DNA of 64,000 nt from Ancylobacter moscoviensis (GCF_007559435.1 NZ_VMBP01000001.1:401406-465405), one strand, 5' to 3'. Positions 16,908 to 28,168 are shown, counted from the stretch's first letter. Made by a program: numbers and translations. Notes: generated from the sequence alone by a model not told the origin.

Positions 16908-18182
16908 TCAGAACCGCGTCGGCGCGAAGGGCGTGATGTCGAAGGCCGGCGGCCGGCCGGCAAGGAGATCGGCGACCGTCATGCCGGTGCGCGCGGCCGA
17001 GGCAAGGCCGACATGGCCATGCCCGAAGGCGTACACCACGTCCGGGCTGGCGCTGGCGCGGCCGATCACCGGCAGCGAATCCGGCATGCTCGGCCGGAAT
17101 CCCATCCAGCGCGACACGCGCTCCTGCGGGTAGTCCGGCGCGAGGCCGGGAAACAGCCGCCGGCCGAGGGTGAGCAGGTAGTCGGCCCGCGTCCAGTTCG
17201 GCGGCGCCTCGAGCCCGGCGAACTCGACCGTGCCGGCCATGCGCAGCCCGGTCTCCATCGGCGTCGAGACGAATTTGGCGCTGGCGTCGAGGATGGGCCG
17301 GCGAGGCAACGTCTCGGGATCGGCGATCAGCACGTGGTAGCCGCGTTCGGTGTCGAGCGGGATGCTGTCGCCCAGCCCGGCGGCGAGCGGGCGCGAATGG
17401 GCGCCGGCCGCCACCACGGCGGCATCGGCGGGAATGAGGCCGGCGTCGGTCTCGACCCCCGTGAGCGTCGTTCCCTGGCGGGCGAAGCCGCGCGCCTGCG
17501 CGGCCACGATGCGCCCGCCATCGCGCTGGAACTGTTCGGCGACCGTGCGCACCAGCCGGTTCGGGTTCACCGTGTTGCCCGCCTGCGGGAACAGCACGCC
17601 GATCGTGTAGTCGTGCGAGACGCTGGGCTCGAACTGCCACAGCTCGTCCTCGCGCAGCACCTCGAAGGCGATGTCGTTGTCGCGGCGGAGCCGGTAGCCG
17701 AGCGCGTCGCCCTCGAAATCGGCCTGGCTGCGATAGACGGCGAGGAAGCCGTCGCGGCGGATCAGCGCCTCGTCGCCGGCATTGCGCACCAGCGGCAGCC
17801 AGGCGCCGTAGGAATCGTGCAGCAGCGGCGTGAGGGCGCGGGCCTGCGCGCGCACGCCGGCCTGCGTCCCCGCCCGCACGAAGCGGACAAGCCACGGCGC
17901 CAGCGTCGGCAGGTAGCTCCAGCGGATCGACAGCGGCCCGAGCGGGTCGAGCAGGTAGCCGGGAACCTTGGCCAGCGTGCCCGGCATCGACATGGGCACC
18001 ACCGAGGAGGGCGCGAAGACGCCGGCATTGCCGAAGGAGGCTCCCTCGCCGATGCCGCCGCGCTCGATCAGCACCACGTCGTGCCCATCGCGCAGCAGGA
18101 AGCTTGCGGTCGCGACGCCCACCGCGCCGCCGCCGATGACGGCGACGGTGCGCTTCTTGTCTGCCTTGCCGGAAGTAACCAT
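16908..18182 (-). CDS. FAD-dependent D-amino-acid dehydrogenase-like oxidoreductase (DadA-like, first copy)
   Basis: A 424-residue DAO-fold flavoprotein. The Rossmann motif VIGGGAVGVATASFLL (about 15-30) is followed by a glutamate-ended ribose-binding strand (VVLIERG) and FGNAGVFAPS, as in DadA. The C-terminus has MGFRPSMPDSLPVIG and AFGHGHVGLASA, which close the FAD site. The family dehydrogenates D-amino acids or secondary amines to imino products and passes electrons to quinones or oxygen. It begins 3 nt after the GMC gene and is surely cotranscribed with it. Substrate unknown. Confidence 0.85.
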   Translation of the reverse strand: MVTSGKADKKRTVAVIGGGAVGVATASFLLRDGHDVVLIERGGIGEGASFGNAGVFAPSSVVPMSMPGTLAKVPGYLLDPLGPLSIRWSYLPTLAPWLVRFVRAGTQAGVRAQARALTPLLHDSYGAWLPLVRNAGDEALIRRDGFLAVYRSQADFEGDALGYRLRRDNDIAFEVLREDELWQFEPSVSHDYTIGVLFPQAGNTVNPNRLVRTVAEQFQRDGGRIVAAQARGFARQGTTLTGVETDAGLIPADAAVVAAGAHSRPLAAGLGDSIPLDTERGYHVLIADPETLPRRPILDASAKFVSTPMETGLRMAGTVEFAGLEAPPNWTRADYLLTLGRRLFPGLAPDYPQERVSRWMGFRPSMPDSLPVIGRASASPDVVYAFGHGHVGLASAARTGMTVADLLAGRPPAFDITPFAPTRF

Positions 18183-18185
18183 GGT

Positions 18186-19769
18186 TCAGGCCGCCTTGAG
18201 GAAGTCGGCGCAGCGCTCGCCGATCATGATGCAGTTCGCATTGAGATTGCCGCTGACGATGACCGGCATGATCGAGGCGTCGGCGACGTAGAGATTCGAC
18301 AGGCCGCGCACCTTCAGCCTCTCGTCGACCACCGCCATGGGATCGCTGCCCATCTTGCAGGTGCCGGCGGGGTGGTAGATGCCGATGGAGGTCTCGCGGA
18401 CATAGGCGGCCCACTCGTCATCGCTCTGCACCTCCTTGCCCGGCTTGAACTCGCCGAGGACATGGCGCGCCATCGGCGGCGCCTCGAAGATGGCGCGCAG
18501 CCTCTTCGCGCCGGCGATCAGCGTGTCGAGGTCGCGCGCGTCGCCCAGGAGGTTCGGCTGGATGGCCGGGGCCGCGGAAGGATCGCGCGAGGCCAGCCGC
18601 ACATGGCCGCGCGAATGGGGGCGGTGAATGTTGTTCAGCGCCGTCACCGCCGGCTTGTCGAACAGGATCGGCCCGGTATCGGTGAGGTCGTAGCCGACCG
18701 GCGTGAAGTGATACTGGAGATCGCAGCGCACCAGTTCGGGACGCGAGCGGGTGAAGGCCAGCACATGCGCGTCCGGCGTCGTCCCCGGCCCGCGCCCGGC
18801 GAAGAGCCAGAGCGCCCCATAGAGCATGGCGTGGAACAGCGTGTGCTGCACATTGTAGGTGGGCTGGTCCACCCAGACGATATGGCTGGTGCCGGGATGA
18901 TCGTGGAAGTTCTCGCCCACGCCCGGCAGGTCGTGCACCACCTCGATGCCCTGCTCGCGCAGATGCGCCTGCGGCCCGACGCCGGAGAGCATGAGGATCT
19001 GCGGCGAGCCGAAGGCCCCGGCCGCGAGCACCACGCCCTTGCCCGCCCGCGCCACGACGAGCCGGCCCTGCCGCTCGAACTCGACGCCGATGGCCCGGCG
19101 GCCCTCGAACAGCACGCGCCGGACCTGCGCCTGTGTCAGCACGGTGAGATTGGGACGCTTGCGCCAGAGATAGGCCCGCGCCGAGCTGCACCGCCAGCCG
19201 CCCCGCTGCGTCGCCTGCACATAGCCGATACCGCCCTGCGGCGGGCGGTTGAGATCGGGCGTCGCCTCGAGGCCCGCCTCGACGCCGGCGCGCAGAAAGG
19301 CCTCCGACAGCGGGTGCGAGGTGCGCAGGTTCTGCACCCCGAGCGGCCCCCCGACACCGTGATCGGCATCGGCTCCGTTCTCATTGTCCTCGGCGCGGCG
19401 GAAATAGGGGCGCACGCTCTCGAAATCCCAGCCGGCGCAGCCATTCGCCGCCCAGTCGTCGAAATCCTCCGGCTGGCCGCGCACATAGAGCATGCCGTTG
19501 ATGGAGGACGAGCCGCCGAGCACCTTGCCGCGCGGCATGTAGTCGGTGCGCCCGCCGCGCGAGGGATCGGGCGCCGAGGTCAGCCGCCAGTCGAAGCGGG
19601 GATTGCCGATGGCGTAGAGATAGGTCGCCGCCGGCATCAGCACCGGCAACCGTCGATCCGAGCCGCCGGCTTCCAGCACGAGGACGCGGGAGCCCCCGTC
19701 TTCCGCGAGTCGCCCGGCAACGCTACTGCCACCGGACCCGGAGCCGACAACGATGTAATCGAATTCCAT
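18186..19769 (-). CDS. GMC family oxidoreductase, choline-dehydrogenase-like (copy 1)
   Basis: A 527-residue FAD enzyme. The N-terminal DYIVVGSGSGGSSVAGRL binds ADP, GKVLGGSSSINGMLYVRG is the first GMC signature, and GAFGSPQILMLSGVGP the second. The catalytic His lies in YHPAGTCKMG and a partner Asn in SGNLNANCIMIGE near the C-terminus. Relatives oxidise choline and other primary alcohols. It is first in a two-gene unit with a DadA-like oxidase. Only a weak -24/-12 match (19791-19805) precedes it, although two strong activator-type repeats lie about 70-110 nt farther upstream. Confidence 0.9.
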   Translation of the reverse strand: MEFDYIVVGSGSGGSSVAGRLAEDGGSRVLVLEAGGSDRRLPVLMPAATYLYAIGNPRFDWRLTSAPDPSRGGRTDYMPRGKVLGGSSSINGMLYVRGQPEDFDDWAANGCAGWDFESVRPYFRRAEDNENGADADHGVGGPLGVQNLRTSHPLSEAFLRAGVEAGLEATPDLNRPPQGGIGYVQATQRGGWRCSSARAYLWRKRPNLTVLTQAQVRRVLFEGRRAIGVEFERQGRLVVARAGKGVVLAAGAFGSPQILMLSGVGPQAHLREQGIEVVHDLPGVGENFHDHPGTSHIVWVDQPTYNVQHTLFHAMLYGALWLFAGRGPGTTPDAHVLAFTRSRPELVRCDLQYHFTPVGYDLTDTGPILFDKPAVTALNNIHRPHSRGHVRLASRDPSAAPAIQPNLLGDARDLDTLIAGAKRLRAIFEAPPMARHVLGEFKPGKEVQSDDEWAAYVRETSIGIYHPAGTCKMGSDPMAVVDERLKVRGLSNLYVADASIMPVIVSGNLNANCIMIGERCADFLKAA

Positions 19770-20315
19770 GGGATCTACACTGCACCCGAAGCGACACGGC
19801 GCCCATTGCGCGAATATCTTTTAATATGTCACCAATGATGTGAAGTATAGTTAGAAGTGCATGGCCCATTATTTCTCACTTATGAGACATTCTATTCTCA
19901 GTAGCGAGAATCGCCCTCGTCGCGGCCCGTCGATCCGCGAAACCTTCGCAACGCGGCCGCAGGCGCGCGGCCGCCGCGCTCGCGGTATCGGGCAACGCGG
20001 GAGATCGTGGGACGTCCGGCAGGGCTTCCACTTTTGCGCGCAGGACGTACAATCCGCCTCTCCCCGGCGCGGGCGTGAAAGCCGCTTTCCGTCGACGGAC
20101 GGCCGACACGGCCCCGTCACAATACGGCTTGCCAAAAAAATGGGCGTGCCGCATCATGGATCAATTCAAGGGCGCCGAAGAATTCGCCCGGGACGATTCG
20201 TTTTATTTGCCAGAGCCTTGCGTGCTCACAGTGCGGCATTTGGATGTGAGCCGGCGTTGAGGCGCTTCGCGCTGACAGCTTCCCGAGCTCCGCATGCAGA
20301 GCGGGATCGAGCGCT
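19770..20315. other. Regulatory intergenic region between GMC1 and second AcoR-type regulator
   Basis: A 546-nt divergent region with no supported gene; reading frames within it resemble no family and lack ribosome-binding sites. Features seen are a weak sigma-54-like element on the minus strand (19791-19805; TGGGCGC-CGTG-TCGC), an A+T-rich tract around 19815-19860, and two TCTCA-N4-TGAGA-type inverted repeats at 19874-19887 and 19896-19909. The G+C-rich remainder shows nothing clear. Confidence 0.55.
19874..19909. promoter_or_regulatory. Two tandem activator-type inverted repeats
   Basis: TCTCA-CTTA-TGAGA (19874-19887, perfect arms) and TCTCA-GTAG-CGAGA (19896-19909, extendable to ATTCTC/GAGAAT). 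The centres are 22 nt apart, two helical turns, which suits cooperative binding of an enhancer-binding protein such as either AcoR-type regulator. Confidence 0.55.
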
Positions 20316-22250
<1,935 letters not shown>

Positions 22251-22253
22251 TCG

Positions 22254-23510
22254 CTAGCCGCGATTGAACCGCGCGAGGCTGTAGGGCGCCGGATCGATCA
22301 CCGGCGGCGTGCCGGTCACGAGATCGCGGATGAGCCGCGCCGTGGTGCTCGCGCCCACCATGCCGGTATGGCCGTGACCGGTCGCCACGTATAGCCCGGG
22401 GACACGAGGTACGGGACCGATCGCCGCCACGCTGTCGGGCAGCGAGGGGCGGAAGCCCAGCCATTTGCGGTACGAGATCGCCTGTAGCCCCGGGAAGACC
22501 AGCCGCGCCCGGTCCATGAGCTGGCGAGCCCGCTTCTCGTCCGGCGGCGCGTCGAGACCGGCGATCTCCACCGTGCCGGCAAGGCGCAGCCCTTCCTCCA
22601 TCGGCGTGATCGCCATGCCGCCGTCGCGCAGCAGCAGCGGCAGCTTGGGGCTGATATTGGCGCCCTCCAGCATCAGGTGATAGCCGCGCTCGGTCTCCAG
22701 CGGCAGCCTCACGCCGAGCGGATGCAGCAGCCGGCCCGTCCAGGCACCGGCGGCGAGGATCACCGTACGGGCGCGCCAGTCGCCGAGATTGCCGAACAAC
22801 TCGAAGCCGCTCTCGGTCGGCCGTACCGACAGGACCTTCTGGGCGAGAACGCGCCCGCCCGCCTCGATAAAAAGCCGGCTAATCACTTGCGTCAGTCGAC
22901 CGGGATTCACCGTCCAGCCATTGTGCGGGAAGTACAGACCACGCTGCGCGATGGGGCCGATGCCGGGAAACATCTCCTTGAGCGCGGCGTGATCGAGATT
23001 CTCCACCACGATGCCGTGCCGGTCGATGAGATGGCGGATGAAACCCTCATTGCGGCTCGGCCTGCCGTCGTAGAACACATTGACGCTGCCCTCGGTGCGG
23101 ATGAGCTCGGCGAAGAGCGCCGGGCCAAGCATCTCGCGATAGCCGTCCATCGTATCCCGATGCAGCGCCCGCAGCGCATCCGAAGCGGCATGCACGGTCG
23201 AGGTGCGGCTGGCAAGGATCCACCGGGCGAGCCACGGCGCGGCGGTCGGCAGGTAGCGATAGCGTAGCGCCAGCGGTCCCTCCGGATTGGTGAGCCATCC
23301 GGGCACATTGCGCCAGAAACCGGGCAGCGCGACCGGATTGTTGGTGCCGGCGCTGAGCAGGCCGGCATTCCCGTAGGAGGTGGCGGTGCCCGGCGGCAGC
23401 GGATCGACCACGGTGACGGAACGGCCGGCGCGCTGGAGCAGTAGCGCGGCCGACAGGCCGATGATGCCGGCACCGACAACCACGATGTCCGCTTCGCAAA
23501 GATTGGCCAT
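22254..23510 (-). CDS. FAD-dependent D-amino-acid dehydrogenase-like oxidoreductase (DadA-like, second copy)
   Basis: A 418-residue flavoprotein paralogous to the one at 16908. It has VVGAGIIGLSAALLLQ for FAD binding, SYGNAGLLSAG near residue 50, and KWLGFRPSLPDSVAAIG with ATGHGHTGMVGAS at the C-terminus. It is probably an amine or D-amino-acid dehydrogenase at the inner face of the membrane. It is the last gene of the LLM2-RidA-PuuB-GMC2-DadA2 run, 9 nt after GMC2, and ends 3 nt from the convergent regulator stop. Confidence 0.85.
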   Translation of the reverse strand: MANLCEADIVVVGAGIIGLSAALLLQRAGRSVTVVDPLPPGTATSYGNAGLLSAGTNNPVALPGFWRNVPGWLTNPEGPLALRYRYLPTAAPWLARWILASRTSTVHAASDALRALHRDTMDGYREMLGPALFAELIRTEGSVNVFYDGRPSRNEGFIRHLIDRHGIVVENLDHAALKEMFPGIGPIAQRGLYFPHNGWTVNPGRLTQVISRLFIEAGGRVLAQKVLSVRPTESGFELFGNLGDWRARTVILAAGAWTGRLLHPLGVRLPLETERGYHLMLEGANISPKLPLLLRDGGMAITPMEEGLRLAGTVEIAGLDAPPDEKRARQLMDRARLVFPGLQAISYRKWLGFRPSLPDSVAAIGPVPRVPGLYVATGHGHTGMVGASTTARLIRDLVTGTPPVIDPAPYSLARFNRG

Positions 23511-23519
23511 AGCGCGCCC

Positions 23520-25112
23520 TCAGCCCCGGTTGCCGCGAATGAAGTCCGCCGCACGCTCGCCGATCATGATGGTCGGCCCGTTGAGATTGCCGGAGACGAC
23601 GTAAGGCATGACCGACGAATCCGCGACGCGCAGGCCGTCGACGCCCCGCACCCGCAGTTGCGGATCGACCACCGCCATATCGTCCGTACCCATCTTGCAC
23701 GCGCCGGACAGATGCAGCGCACCCTGCGTTTCGCGCCGGACATATTCGTCGTAGTCAGCCCGCGTCTTCAGCGGCCTCGACGGCTTGTGGGAAGCAGCGA
23801 TGTACTTGGCGATGGAGGGACGTGACATGATTTCCTCGCCCTTCTTCACGCCTTCGATGAGCACGTCGACATCGCGCTGGTCGGCGAGGTAGTTCGCTTC
23901 GATCTTGAGCGGCACCGAAGGGTCGGCCGAGCGCAGGCTGACATAGCCGCGCGAGCGCGGACGGCAGCCATAGACGTTGAGCGTGCAGCCATTGCCGCTC
24001 GGCGTGCCGTCGACCCCGACCTCGACGCCGGCCCCGGCAAGGAAGTGGTACTGAAGGTCCGGTAGCGGATCGGAGGCGTCCCCCCACCAGAAGGCACCGC
24101 CCTCGCAGACATTGGACGCCACAGGCCCGGTGCGGAACAGCGCATATTCCAGCCCCGCGACCGCCTGCCAGCGCAGCTTCTTGTACTTGTCGTAGCTGTA
24201 GGGGCCATTGAGATCGTAGATCAGGAAGCAGTCGGTATGGTCCTGCAGGTTCTGGCCGACGCCGCGCAGATCATGCTTCACCTCGACGCCGACGCCGCGC
24301 AGATCGTCCGCCGGGCCGACACCGGAGAGCAGCAGCAGACGCGGCGAGCCGATGGCACCGGCACTGATCACCACCTCGCGCTCGGCCCGCACGATCCTGC
24401 GCTCGCGGCCGTCGCGATATTCCACGCCGACCGCGCGACCGTTTTCGATCAGGATGCGCAGCACCGGCTTGCCGGTGAGAACGGTGAGATTCTTCCGGCT
24501 GCGTGCCGGCTTGAGATAGGCCACCGCGGCACTGCAACGCCTGCCGTCGCGCATCGTCACCTGATAGAGGCCGCAGCCGGCCTGCGTGCCGGAGTTGAAG
24601 TCGGGATTGTAGGGCAGCCCCGCCTCCTGGCAGGCCTTCAGCCATTCCTTGGTCAGCGGGCTGGTGAAGCGCTGGTCGGAGACCGAGAGCGGGCCTTCCG
24701 TGCCGTGCGCTTCACCCGACAGGCTCTCATTCGCTTCCGCCTTCCTGAAGTAGGGCAGCACGTCGCGATAGGACCAGCCCTCGGCGCCCGACTCCTCCCA
24801 GCGGTCATAATCCTGCGGGCAGCCACGGATATAGACCATCGCGTTGACCGAGCTGCCGCCGCCCAGAACACGCGCCTGGCCGGTGTCCGGCGCCATGTTG
24901 AACTGGTGCCGCAGGGGCTCGAGCTGGATCCGGCGGAGCATGCGCTGCGTCTTGTAATAGGTCACCGGCATATGGATGAACGGGCTGCGGTCAGACGGGC
25001 CGGACTCGAACAGCAGCACCGACGAATCCGGGTCCTCCGACAGGCGCGAGGCGATGGTGCACCCTGCCGAACCACCTCCGACGACGATGTAGTCGCATGT
25101 CCTGATGGTCAT
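23520..25112 (-). CDS. GMC family oxidoreductase, choline-dehydrogenase-like (copy 2)
   Basis: A 530-residue GMC enzyme starting MTIRTCDYIVVGGGSAGC. The reading frame stays open far upstream, but ADP-binding homology begins at this ATG. Signatures are ARVLGGGSSVNAMVYIRG and GAIGSPRLLLLSGVGP. The usual HPxGT active-site segment reads LHLSGACKMG here: the histidine is kept but the proline and threonine are replaced, which may alter specificity. The Asn partner is in SGNLNGPTIMIGE. It lies between a PuuB-like and a DadA-like gene with gaps of 10 and 9 nt. Confidence 0.9.
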   Translation of the reverse strand: MTIRTCDYIVVGGGSAGCTIASRLSEDPDSSVLLFESGPSDRSPFIHMPVTYYKTQRMLRRIQLEPLRHQFNMAPDTGQARVLGGGSSVNAMVYIRGCPQDYDRWEESGAEGWSYRDVLPYFRKAEANESLSGEAHGTEGPLSVSDQRFTSPLTKEWLKACQEAGLPYNPDFNSGTQAGCGLYQVTMRDGRRCSAAVAYLKPARSRKNLTVLTGKPVLRILIENGRAVGVEYRDGRERRIVRAEREVVISAGAIGSPRLLLLSGVGPADDLRGVGVEVKHDLRGVGQNLQDHTDCFLIYDLNGPYSYDKYKKLRWQAVAGLEYALFRTGPVASNVCEGGAFWWGDASDPLPDLQYHFLAGAGVEVGVDGTPSGNGCTLNVYGCRPRSRGYVSLRSADPSVPLKIEANYLADQRDVDVLIEGVKKGEEIMSRPSIAKYIAASHKPSRPLKTRADYDEYVRRETQGALHLSGACKMGTDDMAVVDPQLRVRGVDGLRVADSSVMPYVVSGNLNGPTIMIGERAADFIRGNRG

Positions 25113-25122
25113 CTTGGCTCCG

Positions 25123-26547
25123 TCAACGCGTTCCGATGGTAAGATTGAAAAGCCGCGGCAGCGCAGCGACGGCGCGGGCAAGGGCCGGCGCGCGCCGTCC
25201 CTCCTCCTCGGCGTCCTCGCAGGCAAGGATGGCGCGGCGGATGGCGCAGCCGCCCAGATAGCGCGCCGGCTCAGGCGGCAGGGCCGGCAGTTCCCGCCGG
25301 CAAAAGGGTGAGCGCGTCCACTCGTCCCGTTGCCCCAGCGCCAGCGAGGCGAGGCACTGGCCGATGATCCAGCTCGGATTGACGCCATGGCCGGAGAAGC
25401 CGAGGCCATAGGCGATGCGGCCTCCGCCGAGCGTGCCAGCGAACGGGAAACGGTCGGAGGACACATCGATCGCTCCTCCCCAGCGGGAGGCCACGGCGGC
25501 GCCCGCCAGCATGGGGAAGAGCCGCCCGACGCCGCGCTCGGAACGCGCGAAAGAAGCCGCGTCCCGCGTCATCGCCGCGCTCTCGACACGCGCGCCATAG
25601 GCGATGGGGCCGGAGCCGGTTCCCATCAGCAGGCGCCCGTCCGGTGTGCGACGGGAATAATGCAGGAACGAGCGCGCATCGACGATGCTGGTCGGCGAGG
25701 TCCAGCCGGCGGCGGCAAGCCTGTCCGACATCGGCTGGCTCATCATGGCGTAGCTGGAAAAGGCCATGAAACGGGGCCCGATATCCCCATGGGCGATCTG
25801 CCCGGCATTGGTCGCCAGCACCACGGCATCGGCGGTGATGGAACCGCCCGGCGTGGTGATGCGGCATGCCCCGCCGGCTTCCGCGAGCTTGAGCATGGGC
25901 GTGCCCTCGTGGAGGCCGATCTCCGCGTCGAGCACGGCCGCGCGCAGGGCGCGGGCGAGACGGCCGGGATGGACCGTCGCCTCCTCCGGGAAATACAGCC
26001 CCTTGCGGAAGACCGGCGAGGCGCAGATGTCGCCGACTTCCGCGCGCGTGAGGGGACGGGCGAAACGGCCGGCATCGAGCTCGACCATCGCTTGGGCGCC
26101 GGCATCGATCACCGCGTCCTGCGCCGGAGCGGTCGAGACCTTGAGGCCGCCGCCCTCGCGCCACCAGACATCGCGCCCGCAGGTGGAGATGAAGGCACGG
26201 ATCGCGTCCTGTGCCCGCGAACCGAGGCGCGCCATGTCCCACGCCGCATCCGCCCCGAGGAGGCGCGCGAGGCGCGGCAGGGTGGTCCAGTAGCCGTGAA
26301 CCTTGCCGGCGTTCTTGCCGCTGGCTCCGGCACCGCAGACGTCCCGCTCGATCACGGTCACGCGGATGTCCGGCCGGCGGCTGCGCAAAGCGAGCGCGGT
26401 CCAGAGGCCGGTGAAGCCGCCGCCGACGATGGCGACGTCGGTGCGCACATCGCCAGCGAGGGGTGGGGCTGGGCGGGCAGACCCCTCGCTGGCGAGTGCC
26501 TCGGACAGCCACCACGATGTGGCCCCGGCGGCGGATGTCACGCTCAT
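25123..26547 (-). CDS. FAD-dependent amine oxidoreductase, PuuB/OrdL-like
   Basis: A 474-residue DAO-fold flavoprotein. An N-terminal WWL segment (PuuB-like proteins start with a similar W-rich stretch) precedes the Rossmann motif VAIVGGGFTGLWTAL. GASGKNAGKVHGYW and YGLGFSGHGVNPSWI frame the FAD site. PuuB oxidises gamma-glutamylputrescine; relatives act on other N-substituted amines. The neighbouring RidA would deaminate the imine/enamine product. The presence of polyamine-type importers nearby fits an amine substrate, but this is inference. Confidence 0.8.
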   Translation of the reverse strand: MSVTSAAGATSWWLSEALASEGSARPAPPLAGDVRTDVAIVGGGFTGLWTALALRSRRPDIRVTVIERDVCGAGASGKNAGKVHGYWTTLPRLARLLGADAAWDMARLGSRAQDAIRAFISTCGRDVWWREGGGLKVSTAPAQDAVIDAGAQAMVELDAGRFARPLTRAEVGDICASPVFRKGLYFPEEATVHPGRLARALRAAVLDAEIGLHEGTPMLKLAEAGGACRITTPGGSITADAVVLATNAGQIAHGDIGPRFMAFSSYAMMSQPMSDRLAAAGWTSPTSIVDARSFLHYSRRTPDGRLLMGTGSGPIAYGARVESAAMTRDAASFARSERGVGRLFPMLAGAAVASRWGGAIDVSSDRFPFAGTLGGGRIAYGLGFSGHGVNPSWIIGQCLASLALGQRDEWTRSPFCRRELPALPPEPARYLGGCAIRRAILACEDAEEEGRRAPALARAVAALPRLFNLTIGTR

Positions 26548-26620
26548 GATCCGGTTCCCGACACCGCCGGAGCGCCGACGCCCGAGGCATCGATACTCCG
26601 GACGGCTTCGACGGCGATGC

Positions 26621-26983
26621 TCACAGGACGGCCATCGCCATCATCTCGACGAGGTTGGCGCCGGCGCCGGCAAGCCGGGACTCGACGGTCGCGCGCGCCG
26701 GCTCATTGCCGGCCTCCACCCATGCGTCCCACACCCGGTTCATGGCCTCGAAATGCGCCATGTCGTGCAGCCAGATGTTGACGCGCAGCAGGCGGCTCTT
26801 GTCGCTGCCGACCTGTGCGAGATGAGCGTCGATCTGGGCCAGCACGTCCGCGGTCTGGGCCGCGACGTCCGGCGTCTTCACCTTGGCGGTGACGCCGGAC
26901 ATGTAGACCATGCCGTTGTGCACGACGACCCGCGAGAGCCGGCCGTTGGAATCGAAGCGCTGGATGGAGTTTTGAGACTGCAT
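26621..26983 (-). CDS. RidA family enamine/imine deaminase
   Basis: A 120-residue YjgF/YER057c/UK114 protein forming trimers in the family. VYMSGVTAKVK and the C-terminal ARATVESRLAGAGANLVEM carry the arginine (ARATVE) that binds the substrate carboxylate, and the glutamate of LVEM matches the catalytic region. It hydrolyses imines made by flavin oxidases or lyases, or acts in pathways such as Rut pyrimidine breakdown alongside an LLM enzyme. Here it stands between an LLM gene and an amine oxidase gene. Confidence 0.9.
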   Translation of the reverse strand: MQSQNSIQRFDSNGRLSRVVVHNGMVYMSGVTAKVKTPDVAAQTADVLAQIDAHLAQVGSDKSRLLRVNIWLHDMAHFEAMNRVWDAWVEAGNEPARATVESRLAGAGANLVEMMAMAVL

Positions 26984-27023
26984 GTCTTCACCACGTTGTT
27001 GGGCATATGCCCGGTCGCAAAGG

Positions 27024-27054
27024 CGCGCTCCCGCGCGGTCGGCGCGGGAGCGCG
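27024..27054 (-). terminator. Strong intergenic hairpin between LLM2 and RidA genes
   Basis: Perfect 13-bp stem CGCGCTCCCGCGC / GCGCGGGAGCGCG with a 5-nt loop, 8 nt after the LLM2 stop on the minus strand, followed by CCTTTGCG rather than a long T run. It may partly terminate transcription or protect the LLM2 message end, lowering expression of the downstream genes. Confidence 0.5.
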
Positions 27055-27061
27055 GAGAGCC

Positions 27062-28168
27062 TTACTCGGCGGCGATCCTGGAGCTGCAATAGTCGCGGAG
27101 CTTCGGCATCACCTCCTGCGCCAGCAGGCGCATGGACTTCTGCTGCACCGCGGGGTCGTCCCATTCCTTGAAGGTCTGGAGCAGGGTGCCGAAGGGACCG
27201 CCGAGGTAGTCGACGAGCGCCACCAGCTTGTCGAGCACGGTCGCCGGCGAGCCGGAAATGATCATCGTGTCCATGCAGTATTTCAGCGTCACATCCTCGT
27301 CGGCCATCGACGGGTCGTGCTTCAGCACGGGCAGGATGTTGTAGGTGCGCATGTCATCGAGCACGAAGTCATAGTACCAGGCGTGGGAATTGCCCTCGCT
27401 GGCGAGGTACTCCGCCGCCTCGGCATCGCTGTCGGCCACGAAGACCGAGCGCGCCACGCGCCACTTCTTGCGGTCGGGCTTGCGGCCCGCCTTCTCGGCA
27501 CCGATCACGTACTGCTCCCAGTGCGACTTCACCCAGCACTCCTGGATGAAGTTCGCCGAAGCGAAGCCCCAGCCATGCAGGCCAGCCTGACGGGCGCTGC
27601 CGGAATTGGGCGTCATCGCCGAGATCGCGACTTCCGGGTACGGCTTCTGGTAGGGCTTCGCCATCGGCCCGAAGCCGAGCTTCGGTATCACCGAATCCTC
27701 GATCTTGATGTGCCAGTACTTGCCCTTGATGTTGTAGGGCGGGTCCGAGGCCCAGATCTTGTGAATGATGTCGATGGAATCGACCAGCATCTCGGCGCGG
27801 TTCTTGTCCTCGATGCCGAACAGCTCGAAGTCGCTGGCGAGACCGCCGGGGCCGATGCCCATGATCAGGCGGCCCTTGCTCAGGTGGTCGAACTGCGCCG
27901 CGTCGCCGGCAATGTTGGCCGGATGATGCTGCGGCAGCGCCAGTACGCCGGTCGCGAACTTGATGTTCTTGGTCGCGTCGATCAGCGAGGCAAAGAACTG
28001 GAGCGGGTTCACGATGGGTTCGATGCTGGACGAATAATGCTCGCCGACCCACACCTCGGAATAGCCGAGCTTGTCGGCGAGGATCGCGGCCTGGCGGTCC
28101 TCGTCCAGCATGTCGGTGATGCTCCGCTCGGGGTTGTGAAGCGGTTGCATGAAAAGCCCGAGATCCAT
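27062..28168 (-). CDS. LLM class flavin-dependent monooxygenase (second copy)
   Basis: A 368-residue luciferase-like protein starting MDLGLFMQPLHNPERS, with a GGGAGAGG box before the ATG. ADKLGYSEVWVGEHY, KFATGVLALPQHHP and GRLIMGIGPGGLASDFELFG parallel the first LLM enzyme almost motif for motif. It needs reduced flavin from a partner reductase, possibly the one at 37622 because both have sigma-54 promoters. It leads the run of five catabolic genes down to 22254. Confidence 0.85.
   Translation of the reverse strand: MDLGLFMQPLHNPERSITDMLDEDRQAAILADKLGYSEVWVGEHYSSSIEPIVNPLQFFASLIDATKNIKFATGVLALPQHHPANIAGDAAQFDHLSKGRLIMGIGPGGLASDFELFGIEDKNRAEMLVDSIDIIHKIWASDPPYNIKGKYWHIKIEDSVIPKLGFGPMAKPYQKPYPEVAISAMTPNSGSARQAGLHGWGFASANFIQECWVKSHWEQYVIGAEKAGRKPDRKKWRVARSVFVADSDAEAAEYLASEGNSHAWYYDFVLDDMRTYNILPVLKHDPSMADEDVTLKYCMDTMIISGSPATVLDKLVALVDYLGGPFGTLLQTFKEWDDPAVQQKSMRLLAQEVMPKLRDYCSSRIAAE

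Noticed and set aside
19791..19805. Ninth sigma-54 promoter before GMC copy 1
   Set aside because: GG and GC spacing fits, but the rest (TGGGCGC-CGTG-TCGC) is poor and the leader would be only about 10 nt without a good ribosome-binding site. Kept as a weak note only.
23520..25466. N-terminal extension of GMC copy 2 by about 118 residues
   Set aside because: The extra residues have no similarity to GMC proteins and lie over the end of the PuuB-like gene; the conserved start is MTIRTCDYIVVGG.
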